A stretch of 64,000 bases of DNA from Ascarosepion bandense (GCA_037127315.1 JBBBDQ010001935.1:2336001-2400000); one strand, 5' to 3'. Counted from the stretch's first letter, positions 10,680 through 22,813 are shown. Program-made: numbers and translations. Notes: a model not told the origin generated them from the letters alone.

Positions 10680-12950
10680 GGTAAAATTTTTATTGTAAGT
10701 TTATGATAAAAACATAGTTCACTGCAACATGAGCTGTGAGGTCACCACTAACCAGTGACAGTCTGCTTTTTGCTTAAATGCAATATTCAGCATGTGTGTT
10801 GTATTTTGGCTTGACTATGTATACTGGTCATTGGTGCATTATGTGTAGAAGGTCTATTATCCTAATGGCTATTGGGTGGGCAGTAAGAGTTATGTTTCAG
10901 ATTATTCCAGAGGCTATTGAGTGGAAATAATTGTGGATCTGAATGTCTATTTTATAATGTTTATTAACTTTTTTACTCATTATTACTGATTACATTATGA
11001 TTTTTTGTTTATTATTATTAATATTATTATATTTACTTGCAGGTAATTGTACTTTGTTAATTTGTATGTTATGTTTTTTTTTTTGTTTTGGACGTGGTTT
11101 TGGACTCTATTGAGACTGAAAATTGAGGTTTGGTCAGCTTGTGCCATATATGGCAACAACACTGTATTTTTTACCTGATTTGACTCTTATAAAGATAGAA
11201 GATAGCAGGATTTAGGGACTTAGTAGGGTAGTACAATGAACCGAGTATTTATCTAACATCTTTAATAATGGATCATATGTACCAGTTCCACTTGAAGTTT
11301 AAGTTGAGTTTGTCCTAATAGGTGCACAAGGCAAGGTACATTCGTGAGGACACACAAGGTGAGGACATCCTCGAGGACACACAAGGCAAGATACATCCTC
11401 AAGGGAACACCTATTTATTGGGTTGGTGAAGTTCTAGATCTGATTGACGATGATGCAATATAACTATATTGATTTGCGAGGCATTGAATGTAACCAGCTA
11501 GTTTTTCTCCTCATTTAGCTGTTAGAACTCAATCAGAGAAGAGTTGTCAATATATTTACAGATGTACATAAACATTAGTGCACACGCTTAAGTCTTATAC
11601 ATGTTTTATTATTTAATAAACTGACAAAAGTTCAAGTTATATGCTGATTGACTGACTCAAGAATTTTGCCTTGAATTTCTCATCAGGGTCAGGGGTTAAA
11701 TAATTCAATTTGTCAAATTTCTTTTCCTGATGAGTGTTTCAATGCACAACTCTTGACCAGATCAGTGACTTGAACTTGTTTTTGATTTAGTGAATGTCAT
11801 AGCGCTTATTATCTGTTGAACGTTTCTTGACAGAGATTCTCCTAGCCAGAAAAAGGGTAAATTCTCATAATTTTCACATGGTTTTTAGTTGTTTCATTAT
11901 TATTATTCTTACTAAATTTCCTACAGTGAAACCTGCCATATGTGACCCACTTCATCAGCCACCATCTGCTATTAACGACTTTTTTCTATGCACGGACAAT
12001 TTTCTAATATTAATTAACCCCCAAGAAACAACCTCCTTCAGAACACGACCAGTGACTGACATGAAGGAGTGAAAATCACTGATGTGACTACTTTAAAAAA
12101 AACTCCATTTTGGCTGTACAATCCCAACTTCTAAATTAGGAGAAATCAAATGAGAAATCTATTTCATTTTGCTTTGATCTAAGCCAGGAACACTTCCTCA
12201 TTGTTTTGTTATTGTAGTCTTGTATCAAACTACTATTATTTGTTGAAACGAATTCACCTCATGGTCCTGTTTTGTCCAACATTTATTGCATTTGAAACGT
12301 TCAAGAGATGTCACATATCTGTACCAACTTGGATAAATTCAGGGATGGGGAAAATCATATCTATGTGTCTTTTTCAATGTCTATATTTTTTGCTTCTTTA
12401 TTATTAATGTTTTTTGTGTATCTATCTACTCTATTTCTATCTGGGTATATCTCTCTCTCTCTCTGTTTCTCTACTCTGATCACTGTCAGTTTTTTGTATA
12501 TTTTGTTTATTTTTTTTTTCCATGTATTATTGCAAATTCTCTTTTACTATCACTCACTTCTATTGAAACAGTTGCAAATTTTTCCTACCTATTTTATAAG
12601 AAATGGCTAGTACTACTAATACAGGCATGAAAAGGAAAGCAATAACTGACTTTTTTTTGGCCCACATCATTGCGAATAAATATTTTAGTCTCTTGTTGAC
12701 TGTTGTAAATACATTTTTAATATTTTAAAAAAACTTTTAGAATTAATTATGCTGAATAAGTTTCTTCAAAATTAGGCCATCTTACGTTCTCATTTATTTA
12801 TAATAAATTACATGGTAAAATTCTAATATTTACATTCTGGTGAGTGGAATATACATTCCCGGTGTAGATAGGTCATGATGAGCCTTTAGTGAGTGACCAC
12901 CTGCCGTATGCAATCAGTTTTTGATGGCAGTAGGGGTGGTCGCATACAAC
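10680..12950. other. Intronic, no recognised gene
   Basis: AT-rich intron sequence. A short imperfect direct repeat based on 'gaggacacacaaggcaag' lies at about 11335-11405. The open frame at 11827-12072 has no features I recognise and no coding support. Confidence 0.5.
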
Positions 12951-12954
12951 AGGT

Positions 12955-13160
12955 TCCACTGTATTAAATTATTTACACTAATTATATTGTTTGGAGTGTT
13001 GCTATAGTCACAAAATTTTGGATGTTGTATGCTCCAACCTTCTTTAGGTGATTCGAACTTTGAATTTGACCATTTATTTTGTTCACTGGGATAGATTGTT
13101 CTACTTCCACGCACCATGCCTCTTCTAGATATCTCAGTATTAGTTATCTCCCTTTATCTC
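12955..13160 (-). mobile_element. Family Y repeat copy, decayed
   Basis: On the minus strand it follows the family order: 'atctatcccagtgaacaaaataaatggt', 'cctaaagaaggttggagcatacaaca', then a gap-containing 'gtgtaaataatt' tail. It has many substitutions relative to the 10 kb and 32 kb copies. Confidence 0.65.
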
Positions 13161-13557
13161 AACTTTCTTTTTTGTTCATCTCTACTGTAGGTGTACGTGA
13201 ATGTAATGAATTCAAGCGGAATCTGAAATTGGAGATCTAAGTTCAGATTGCAGTTGAGTTTGTTGCATTCACATACTTGTAAAAGTTGGACTTTTTTTGG
13301 GTAACTTTGTATACTGGTGAACCAGCAATAGGCTGACTCATTTTATAGTTCACCAATAGAAGGGCTAACCAATCAGAAGGCTCAAAATATTCAATGCGAC
13401 GTGTATAAAAGGTGGCCATATTTTTCCAAGTATTAGTGATCTAATCCAATTCAGTAGAGTGCCTGACTCTTGAGTGTTAATCTTTGACGTTGTTTCATTG
13501 AACAGATTACGTACTGCGCTGTATTCTATATTCATAAACTATGGTGGACATGGTCAA

Positions 13558-13767
13558 CAGTAAATGTGTTTGGGAAAGGCATGAATCCATTTCTCCCTCC
13601 AGCTATGAATTAGCAAGACAGATTGGGTTCTTTATCCTTGGTTGGCAACCAATCTACGGCAGAAAGTAATGGCAACCTAATGTGGAAAAATCTTCTGATG
13701 AGTTTGTCATGTCTCTTTTGAGAGATGATCACCCAAGCTTGTATCACGTATTGCAGTTAACTGACTG
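13558..13767 (+). mobile_element. SINE-1 copy, 5'-truncated
   Basis: It runs from 'gggaaaggcatgaatcc' through 'gattgggttct' and 'ggcaacctaatg' to 'cagttaactgactg'. It is immediately followed by a reversed tRNA-like head of family Y (13768-13845). Confidence 0.8.
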
Positions 13768-13845
13768 CTGTAGCCAGGTTTTGAACTCACAACTCTTTGG
13801 GTCAAATCATTGGATTCAATCACTGGGCCATATGTCCTCAAGAAT

Positions 13846-14530
13846 ATGGCAGCAAAGATGAGGAAAACAGTCTGAACAATGTAAATGTGTATATAATTAC
13901 AATACCTCATCTCAGAAATATAGACAGATATTGAAGGTGAATATGGCAACAAAGATGAGGACAACAGTCCGAACAATGTAAATAGTGTAAATAAGTATAA
14001 TGCCTCTTCTCAGAACTATAGACGGATATTGAAGGTGGATATGGCAACAAAGATGAGGACAACAGTCCGAACAATGTAAATAGTGTAAATAAGTATAATG
14101 CCTCTTCTCAGAACTATAGACGGATATTGAAGGTGGATATGGCAACAAAGATGAGGACAACAGTCCGAACAATGTAAATAGTGTAAATAAGTATAATGCC
14201 TCTTCTCAGAACTATAGACGGATATTGAAGGTGGATATGGCAGCAAAGATGAGGACAACAGTCCGAACAATGTAAATAGTGTAAATAATTACAATACCTC
14301 ATTTTAGAAATATAGACAGATATTGATGGTGAATATGGCAGCAAAGATGAGGACAACAGTCCAAACAATGTAAATAGTGTAAATAATTACAATACATCAT
14401 CTCAGAAATATAGACAGATATTGAAGGTGAATATGGCAACAAAGATTAGGACAACAGTCTGAACAATGTAAATAGTGTAAATAATTACAATACTTCATCT
14501 CAGAAATATTGACAAATGTCCTATTATAAA
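13846..14530 (+). repeat. Tandem array, 7 units of 98 bp, derived from family Y
   Basis: Copies of 'atggcaacaaagatgagg' start at 13846, 13943, 14041, 14139, 14237, 14335 and 14433, giving spacings of 97 and then 98 five times. The unit is the family Y segment downstream of its CTGAAGA...GAAA core. The middle units are almost identical and the edge units more diverged. Minus-strand open frames of 84-89 codons here are by-products of the repeat. Confidence 0.93.
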
Positions 14531-14604
14531 TTTGACTCCTGGAGGTTCTCAAATTTTGTAATTTATATTTTAATCAGAAGATATTAAAAGAATCATGATT
14601 ACTA

Positions 14605-14805
14605 TCACAAGCCTTGTGTCTTCCCAGAGTTGTAGGGGAGCCACAGTACGGAAGCTGAAGTAGAAGTGGTGTGTCTTAGGCAAGATTATCAGACAGAAGC
14701 CAGCCCTCTCTAGGCTGGTTTTGAATTCAGAGTTTTTCCTTCTTAGACTGGTTGCCACCCAAGGTGTACCCCGATTTACCTATAGCTGGATAAAGAATAG
14801 ATGGA
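14605..14805 (-). mobile_element. Divergent SINE fragment
   Basis: It has 'tagactggttgccacccaagg' and 'ctatagctggataaagaatagatgg', which match SINE-1-like central blocks on the minus strand, and a body shared with 29850-30175. The boundaries are approximate. Confidence 0.45.
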
Positions 14806-14820
14806 CTATACCTTTTTGTT

Positions 14821-15125
14821 TTTTTCACACCAAATTAATTCTTGTCATTTTTTGAAACGTCAGGAAAAAATATGAAAAATTTTTTTTTGTTACTGCTGTC
14901 CCATAGTAGTTGTTACATTTGCATATATTTTATACACTAAATGTCACATTTATTATAACACAGAGGTCATATTATTTAATACTGATCCTGTCTCATAATA
15001 GTTGTTACATTTGCTAATATATTACATACAGTAAATGTTACATCTACAATAGACAAAGGTAATATTACTTATCTATTTACAGATATTTACATAAAATCTT
15101 GCCACTATTATGGGACAGAATTAGT
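14821..15125. mobile_element. Palindromic MITE-P, short copy (2 core units)
   Basis: It starts 'tttttcacaccaaattaatt', then 'ctgtcccatagtagttgttacatttgc', and ends 'cactattatgggacag' plus 'aattag'. CTGTCCCATAATAG and its complement form inverted ends. Only two 'gttacatttgc' units are present. The same left and right flanks bracket the expanded copy at 17597-18655. Confidence 0.8.
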
Positions 15126-15605
15126 ATGAAAGTTATGAATCTGTCTCTTCATAAGTGAATGTAATGAATTTCACTGGAATTCAAACTCGGTTTATAAATA
15201 CAGAAAGAAAAAAAATACAAAATAATTGTTGGAAAAGTCTTTAAAACGTTTAATATAGCATATTATCATTAAGGGCTGCATTGTAAATATGGTTTATGTT
15301 CATATATTGCCCTTTAAAATATAGCTTGATTAATGCGTTTTGCTTCATTTGTTATCTCCCTTAGATCATTTGTTTTGTGAAATATACGTTTACTTAAAAT
15401 GACTGCCAAGGTATTGGTGTTAAGATTTTTTTATTGTTTTTCATTGTGTGAACATGAAATATCTTTGTTGAACATAATGCATTTAAAAATTGTTTAAATG
15501 ATTGTTCCTGCAAAGCTATTTGCCTTTTTAAAGGCTGTGCAAATTGTAGAAACATTTTATACACCCAAACCACACATTCACTCACTGACAATAATTGATG
15601 AATAA

Positions 15606-16640
15606 TATATATTTTTTTTTTAATCATATCACCCCAAGCAAGGCATTCCACTGCCACTATAGCACAGGGGGTTACATAGAGCGATTGGATATAGGAAATG
15701 TCAGAAGGAGGGTGATAGACGAGTAAGGAGGTACATAGAGTGTTTGAGAGAATGGGTGTGAGTTAGTGTGTTAGGAGGTGTCTATTGACCTTACATTTAA
15801 ACTCCTGGAGGTTGTAGCCGTCGGGGAAGTAAGCATGCGGAAGGGAAATTCCACAGGTGGGAATTACGAAAAAAGAAGCTGTTGGAATAGAAATTGCAGT
15901 TACATTTCATCGGTTTCACTGTAAAAGGGTGGGACCTAGTTGCTAATCTATTATCTCGTGCAAATTCATACCTATGGGACACCAGTGGTCTAAGTTCATC
16001 AGAGCAGAAGCCATGAAAGTATTTATAGAAGAGGCACAGGGAAGCCATGTCACGCCGTTGAGAGAGTGACTCCAGCCGGTCAGCCAAGTTGGTATCGATC
16101 ACATTACAGATTCTCCGTTGTATTTTGTCAAGATCCTCTGGGAGAATAGCAGGGGCACCTGACCAGATGTGGCAGCAGTATTCAATACACGGGCGGATGG
16201 TAGATTTATATATGTGCCGGATAGATTCAGACGGAAAGAACTTCCGGGCCCTGCACAGAGAGCCAACTTTCATAGCAGCGGATTTAGCAATGGATTCGAC
16301 GTAGTCATTCCACTTGAGGTCTGCTGAGAGTGTCAGGCCAAGCAGGTGTAGTATTTTACTCTCCGGGAGGCAAGCCTGTTCCATGCTAATGGGAGGTAGG
16401 TGCTGTTGTCTATGATGGTTAATTGATAGCAGCTTCGTTTTGGAAGAAATGAAATTTACGAGCCATTTCTTACCCCAGTCCACTACAGATTGGAGGTCCT
16501 TTTCAAGCTTGGCAGTGAGGTTCGCTTTGTCGCCCACAGCAGATTTTTGATTGATGCAAGAGTAAACTGTGGTGTCATCGGCATACATGCCTACTTTGAT
16601 ATATATTTTGGGTTCGAACAAACCGAATGAAAGTTCATAC
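15606..16640 (-). pseudogene. APE-type LINE, 5'-truncated, RT C-terminal half
   Basis: The minus-strand frame 16642-15797 encodes 281 residues with 'YADDTTVYS' (RT catalytic motif C), 'SSKTKLLSINHHR', 'LLGLTLSADLKWNDYV' and a C-terminal domain with 'STIRPCIEYCCHIWSGAP' and 'RRICNVIDTNLADRL'. The element end is intact: 'gccttgcttggggtgatatgatt' and a poly-A, seen as T on the + strand at about 15609-15621. It is 5'-truncated near 16600, as is typical of target-primed reverse transcription. This is the best-preserved RT end of the family here and lies antisense in the zinc-finger intron. Confidence 0.9.
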
Positions 16641-16679
16641 AATATTATATCACTACTCTTGACATACTCCTCCCCTTAT

Positions 16680-16800
16680 TTTAAATTTCTTGTTATTTGT
16701 TTTCAAATTCCTGTTTTTCGTTAAAAAAAAAAGTGTTAGAAAATCAATCAGTCTACACTGCCTGACGATATCGAAAGGTTAAAACCATGTTAATGGAGGG
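16680..16800 (+). repeat. Family X repeat copy with hammerhead-like core
   Basis: Positions 16762-16785 read CTGACGA, TATC-GAAA-GGTT, AAAAC. The same AT-rich upstream flank ('ttcaaatt...tgtttttcg' and an A run) is found at 41400-41520. One core base differs (G12 to A). Confidence 0.5.
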
Positions 16801-16975
16801 ATGTGCGGTTGTCTATGGTGGTTTAAAATAATATAAATTGGATAAGCAATAATGTTACTTATGAGGGAGTCTATGTCAATGTCAATGTCTGTACAATCTT
16901 TTAATGTTCCTTGCATTTTTAGCAGTGAAATTATCTTTAATGTCACCATTCTTTTCTTTTTTTTTTTTTTTACAG

Positions 16976-17505
16976 GGGAACGCAAATTTTCCTGTTATGT
17001 TTGTCAGAAACAATTTCGCCAGAAAGCCCACCTCAAATCGCATATGTTCACACACACGGGAGAGAAAAGCCTGAAGTGTCAATTCTGTGAAAAGATGTTT
17101 TCTCGGTCGTCAGACCTAAAACAACATGCTTATCAGCACACGAAAGAAAAAATCTTCTGCTGTTCGCATTGTGATAAGAGTTTTTATAAAATGCAAAACT
17201 TCAAAAAACATCTCAAGATTCATTCGGGCGAACGCAACTTTAGTTGTACGATGTGCTCAAAGTCCTTTTACACGAAATATCATTTGAAGCGACACAGCAG
17301 TTCATGCAAGGGTACCAAATCTATGGTTGAGGCTGGTACGATGGTTGTCCTCTCGGAAGATGTCAGTCTGACACTTGACGATGCTACAGACATTGTTAAC
17401 GAGGAAGTTTTCAAAGACAATAATGGGGAAATTGAGGATGACGATGAAAAAGTAAATGGGAGAAATGGACGAGCAGATAATATTGTTTTTGCTGATGATC
17501 AGTGA
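16976..17505 (+). CDS. C2H2 zinc-finger gene, terminal exon (fingers 4-7)
   Basis: The acceptor AG is at 16974-16975 after a long T tract. Joined to 9360 it gives 'HTGERK', the classic linker. Fingers: CYVCQKQFRQKAHLKSHMFTH; CQFCEKMFSRSSDLKQHAYQH; a third starting CSHCDKSFYKMQNFKKH; and a last one starting CTMCSKSFYTKYHLKRH that ends in Cys, so C2HC. A roughly 60-residue tail follows, rich in Asp/Glu (EIEDDDEK), with no further fingers, ending at TGA 17503-17505. The total visible protein has seven fingers. Expanded C2H2 families are well known in octopus genomes, but I cannot name an orthologue. Confidence 0.92.
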
Positions 17506-17596
17506 TGAGAAAAAAGATGAAAATAACGGGAAAAAAAAATCATGCTTGGAGAAAATGAATATTTGATTAACAAACAAAAAAGTGCAGTCAGTTGGG

Positions 17597-18655
17597 TTTT
17601 TCACACCAAATTAATTTTTGTCATTTTTTTTAAATGTTAGGAAAAATATAAAAAATATTTTTTTTACTACTGCTGTCCCATAATAGTTGTTACATTTGCA
17701 TATATATTTCATACACTAAATGTAGCATTTATTATGGGACAAAGGTTATATTACTTATTTAATATTGACCCTGTTCCATAAGAGTTGTTACATTTGCATA
17801 TATTTCATACATTAAATGTCACATTTATTATGGGACAGAGGTTATATTACTTATTTAATATTGACCCTGTTCCATAAGAGTTGTTACATTTGCATATATT
17901 TCATATATTAAATGTCACATTTATTATGGGACAGAGGTTATATTACTTAATACTGACTCTGTCCCATCAGAGTTGTTACATTTGCATATATTTCATGCAT
18001 TAAATGTCACATTTATTATGGGACAGAGGTTATATTATTTAATATTGACCCTGTTCCATAAGAGTTGTTACATTTGCATATATTTCATATATTAAATGTC
18101 ACATTTATTATGGGACAGAGGTTATATTACTTAATACTGACTCTGTCCCATCAGAGTTGTTACATTTGCATATATTTCATGCATTAAATGTCACATTTAT
18201 TATGGGACAGAGGTTATATTATTTAATATTGACCCTGTTCCATAAGAGTTGTTACATTTGCATATATTTCATATATTAAATGTCACATTTATTATGGGAC
18301 AGAGGTTATATTACTTAATACTGACTCTGTCCCATCAGAGTTGTTACATTTGCATATATTTCATGCATTAAATGTCACATTTATTATGGAACAGAGGTTA
18401 TATTATTTAATACTGACTCTGTCCCATAAGAATTGTTACATTTGCATATATTTCATATATTAAATGTCACATTTATTATGAGACAGAGGTTATATTACTT
18501 ATTTAATATTGACCCTGTCTCATAATAGTTGTTAAATTTGCTAATATATCACATACAGTAAATGTTACATCTACAATAGACAAAGGTAATATTACTTATT
18601 ATCTATTTACAGATATTTACATAAAATCTTGCCGCTATTATGGGACAGAATTAGT
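17597..18655. mobile_element. Palindromic MITE-P, expanded copy (about 10 core units)
   Basis: The flanks equal those of the 305-bp copy at 14821. 'gttacatttgc'-type units start near 17686, 17785, 17879, 17972, 18063, 18157, 18247, 18340, 18431 and 18526. From about 17940 the units alternate between a 'ctgactctgtcccatcagag' type and a 'ttgaccctgttccataagag' type, giving a dimeric period of about 184 bp. It sits just after the zinc-finger stop codon and may be part of its 3' UTR. Confidence 0.88.
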
Positions 18656-18998
18656 TTATTTAAAAAAAATGTTTCTGAAATAAAACTTTTCTATTTTTGA
18701 AGCTGAAACATTTACTTAAGGTGAATCAATAAGTTTGTAGCCTGGCACACAGGTGAATTTTGATCTGAGATTTTCATTGTATAATGTTTTATTTATGTGA
18801 TTAAGGAAAATGCATTGGGTTAAGTGCATTGACATAGAAGGAGATTATGTACAAAAATATTTATTGATTAAAATAAATGCTTTTTTCCTTATTAGACTAT
18901 GAACTTATTGATGTACGTATGAAAAATGATTTTTTTATGCTTCAACACTGGGTATATTTTTTTCTGTAGACATCAACAGAAAGTCACCATTTGTGGTT

Positions 18999-19305
18999 CA
19001 GTCAGTTAAATGCCATACGTGATACACGCTTGGGCGATCATGTCTTGAAAGAGACATGACTGACTGGGCAGAAGATTATCCCGCAGTAGGTTGCCATTAC
19101 TTTCTACGGTAGACTGGTTGCCGACCAAGGCTATAGAACCCAATCTGTCCTGCTATTTAACCCATAACTGGAAGGAAGAGATGGATTAATACCTTTCCCA
19201 AGGGTATTTGCGCGTAAGTGAATACAATGGATTCAAACTGGAATTCGAACTCGGCTCCCCGGTTTCTCGTTCCGAGCCGATATCCACTGTACCACAACGC
19301 ACATC
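18999..19305 (-). mobile_element. SINE-1, full length, 12-bp TSD
   Basis: The element is flanked by CCATTTGTGGTT at 18987-18998 and 19306-19317. On the minus strand it starts with a tRNA-like head (A-box region 'gtggtacagtggatatcgg', B-box 'gagttcgaattcc') and ends 'cttaactgactga'. At 307 bp it serves as a reference for the family in this window. Confidence 0.95.
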
Positions 19306-19556
19306 CCATTTGTGGTTATATTTCTTAAAATAACATTGTTTATTCCCTTCTTCTTCATGCATGTGCTTTCAGGTCAGAGGTGATCATGGACTTCCACTTG
19401 GTTCTGTCGTCTCTTGTCACTCTCAATATTGACTGGTGGTGGCTTTTGTGGGTTTTATATGAAAATTACACTGAAAAGGATGAAAGAAATCATTAGAAAT
19501 TTAGAGATAAGTTCATTAATGCAACAAGAAATTACTCCACTACCTTTCCCATGGAG

Positions 19557-19866
19557 GATGTGCGTGGGTGGTGCAGTGGATATCAGCTTGGAATGAGAAA
19601 TCGGGGTGCCGAGTTCGAATTCCAGTTGAATTCCTTTCCTTCACTTACGTGCAAATACCCTTGGGAAAGGTATTAATCCATCGCTTCCCTCCAGTTATGG
19701 GTGAAATAACAGGACAGATTGGGTTCTATAGCCTTGGCTGGCAACCAGTCTACCACAGACAGCAATGGCAACCTATTGTGGGATAATCTTCTGTCCAGTC
19801 AGTCATGTCTCTGTCGAGACATGATCATCCAAAGTGTGTATTACGTATAGCACTTAACTGACTGAC
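19557..19866 (+). mobile_element. SINE-1, near full length
   Basis: It begins 'ggatgtgcgtgggtggtgcagtgg' and ends 'cttaactgactgactg'. A and B boxes are present. No clear target duplication is seen. Confidence 0.9.
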
Positions 19867-20150
19867 TGAATATAATAGTTGAAAACATAATTAAGGCTTC
19901 TTCTGGGCATAAAGTGGGGGACCAATTTTATATTGTTATGAAGCAATAAACTGATCTCATACTAATTAATACTTAATAATATAATACATCTCTTCTCTCT
20001 CTAGCTATGAGTCAAATAACAGGACAGATTGGCTTCTATAGCCTTGGTTGGCAACCAGTTTATTGCAGGATAATCTTCAGCCCAGTCAGCCATATCTCTT
20101 TCGAGACATAATCCCTCAAGCGTGTATCACGCATGACACTTAACTGACTG
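19867..20150 (+). mobile_element. Small foldback-type block plus SINE-1 3' part
   Basis: Positions 19867-19987 contain 'gcataaagtgggggaccaatttt', the reverse complement of blocks at about 34095-34215 and 34400-34510. Positions 19988-20150 are a SINE-1 3' part. The same SINE/foldback combination recurs at 34 kb, so it moves or is duplicated as a composite. Confidence 0.65.
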
Positions 20151-21043
20151 ACCTTTCCCATAGCAATTCACAGGATATTAAAGAAAAAGAAGCTGTGGAG
20201 ATCTATGATTGCTTATGTTTTTAAAAGACATGACATTAAAAAGATTATGTGAATTTCATATGTCATTGACATCATTAAATACCAAATGGTCAGAATCAAA
20301 TTTAATGTCAATAAGGAACGTTTGTTCTAAGAAGGGTTGATCTGTGGTGACCCCAATATTTATTCAGCTCACTCCAGATGATACAGAAAGAGACTATGCA
20401 CTTAGTGTAACATTAGAAAAGCTAGGTGCATCAGCAAGTTGATCTAGATGCCGACCTCCTAGCCACTGGGTGCAGATTTTGCCCCTGAAGATGTCAGTAC
20501 CTGCTCTCGACATGTAAATAAGTCGTTGATTTATCTGCTCTTAGAATGTACACATGTGGGACAGCTAATTACCGGAGGATATATAAGCAACCATCTTAAA
20601 GGGAAAAGACTGAGTGTATCTCACAATTTTGAGATGACCCCTAAATCAATGCACCCTTTAATAAACAAAGTCTGGAGTTGAACAAGCAATAGTTTTATGC
20701 ATTAACTTTTTCGTCTTGTGCTCTTGTCTGTACAAAGATAACATTGCATTAACAATGTATTCAAGAAAGAAAAGCAACGGTTTATATATTTCATCGGAGG
20801 AGTTTGTTATTTAGAGGAAAAGGTAATTCATTTTGAACGAAGTGGAAGAAATAGCAACGTTCTTGTCAGATTAATAGGCTGATAAGAGATTTTTCTTTAA
20901 TTAGTTGAATTGATGCAGTCAAAAAAAGTTGTCATATTTTATTAAGTCATTATTATTATTATTACAAGGGTTTTCTCTGGTCAGTTTTTAATGAAGTCAC
21001 ATGGCATAAGGAATAGATAGATTCAAACAGACTGTGAGAGATG
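20151..21043. other. Non-coding, no recognised feature
   Basis: There is no convincing open frame or repeat boundary. A short (att)n stretch lies near 20945. Confidence 0.5.
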
Positions 21044-21626
21044 TACACTACCAGCCATAATTATTACGTCATCCCAGTGCTTTAAAAAAATGATGTATTT
21101 CATACTATTTTTTAGTATTTATTGCCAAGTAAATAATTGTAAATGAAAATTGAATAGTTCTTTTGTTAATATTGCACAATAACATGTGCATCAAATGAAT
21201 TTCTAAATATTTAATAATTTCCTATATTGCAGTTTCAGCAATGGAAGAATAAAGAAAATTTGGGGTGAATTGGACGAGTTCGTCTTTGCTTTCTTGCCTT
21301 GTAAAATTTTGCAAAGTAATAATAAGAAAAAAAAATCATTCTATTTTCATTTATAATTATTCACTAAAAAATAGAATGAAATACATAATTTCTTTTAAAA
21401 AGCTGGGGTGGTCTAATAATTATGGCCAGTAGTGTGTATATGTATATATATAAAAAAATCTACAGGGTGCGATGGGTAAATTGTCGCCTTGTAAAAATTT
21501 GCAAAGTCATAATAACAAAATAACAATTCTGTTTTCATTTAGAATTATCCACTTAAAAATAGTATGAAATACATAATTTCTTTTAAAAAAAACTGGGGTG
21601 GTCTAATAATTATGGCCGGTAGTGTA
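21044..21626. mobile_element. Tc1/mariner-type MITE with internal duplication
   Basis: It starts TA+CACTACCAGCCATAATTATTA and has inverted ends 'taataattatggcc(a/g)gtagtg' at both 21434 and 21624. A second 3' half (about 21480-21624) is appended to a complete copy (21046-21434) through a short (at)n linker. TA target use and the 'ataattatt' inverted ends fit Tc1/mariner derivatives. A single-copy relative is at 62821-63224. Confidence 0.85.
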
Positions 21627-22139
21627 TATATCCTGTATTTTGCCTTACAGGAGGCACTTTTTTTCCTAAAAAAATACCCTGAAAAATATGTTTGCTTCTT
21701 CCGAGACAAATGTATCAGTTACCACCATGATTACCATCATGACATGGATGGTAGTGAGGATCATTTATTGTACATAACCGACAATAGCGATAACTGCAGA
21801 TGATAGTTTAGAGCTTTTACATGAATCCAGTAGTGACAAGGTTTTTGGGATTTGAGGATGAATAAAATTTCTTTGTTTTATATTTTTACATGCATATTTT
21901 TAAAAATTAATTTTTATGAAAATAAAACCATCCTTGGATAATGAAAGATGTATAAAATATTTACTAACCCACAAGTAGTACGTCATTGCCAAACAAACGA
22001 AATTGGATGAGTGATTAATATAAACAGTATGTAGCACTAGTACTTGAGGGATACATGGTGAATATGTTGTTGTATATGAATGATATTTTTTCTTAAAAAT
22101 TTCTTTTCAGTATCAGGGTGCATCTTCCAAGCTGGAAAA
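21627..22139. other. Non-coding, no recognised feature
   Basis: The open frame at 21564-21803 overlaps the MITE end and has no features I recognise. The rest is AT-rich. Confidence 0.45.
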
Positions 22140-22379
22140 TATGATAGATAGATATGAACAGATTGAAATAGATAGATAGATATGAACAGATTGAAATAGA
22201 TAGATATGAACAGACTTAGATAAAAGGAGACAAACATACTGTGATAGATAGATATGAACAAACTGAGATCGATCGATAGATATGAACAAACTGAGATCGG
22301 TCGATAGATATGATCATACTGAGATAGATATGAACATAGATATGAACAGACTGAAGTAGATAGATATGAACAGAGACTG

Positions 22380-22411
<32 letters not shown>

Positions 22412-22462
22412 TGAACAGAGACTGGGATAGATAGATAGATAGATAGATATGAACAGAGACTG

Positions 22463-22494
<32 letters not shown>

Positions 22495-22576
22495 TGAACA
22501 GAGACTGGGATAGATAGATAGATAGATATGAACAGAGACTGGGATAGATAGATAGATAGATATTAACAGAGACTGG

Positions 22577-22616
<40 letters not shown>

Positions 22617-22631
22617 TTAACAGAGACTGAC

Positions 22632-22672
<41 letters not shown>

Positions 22673-22686
22673 TTAACAGAGACTGG

Positions 22687-22718
<32 letters not shown>

Positions 22719-22731
22719 TGAACAGAGATTC

Positions 22732-22763
<32 letters not shown>

Positions 22764-22777
22764 TGAACAGAGACTGG

Positions 22778-22813
<36 letters not shown>

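Larger units (their letters stand above)
9361..16975 (+). other. 7.6 kb intron of the zinc-finger gene
   Basis: The span is bounded by GT at 9361 and AG at 16974-16975, the latter after a run of about 20 T/C. It contains family X and Y repeats, the 98-bp array, a palindromic MITE copy, SINEs and an antisense LINE. Splicing across it keeps the reading frame and completes a TGERK finger linker. Confidence 0.85.

Noticed and set aside
13707..14368. Overlapping 84-89 codon minus frames
   Set aside because: They are the 98-bp tandem unit read repeatedly in shifted frames, not genes.
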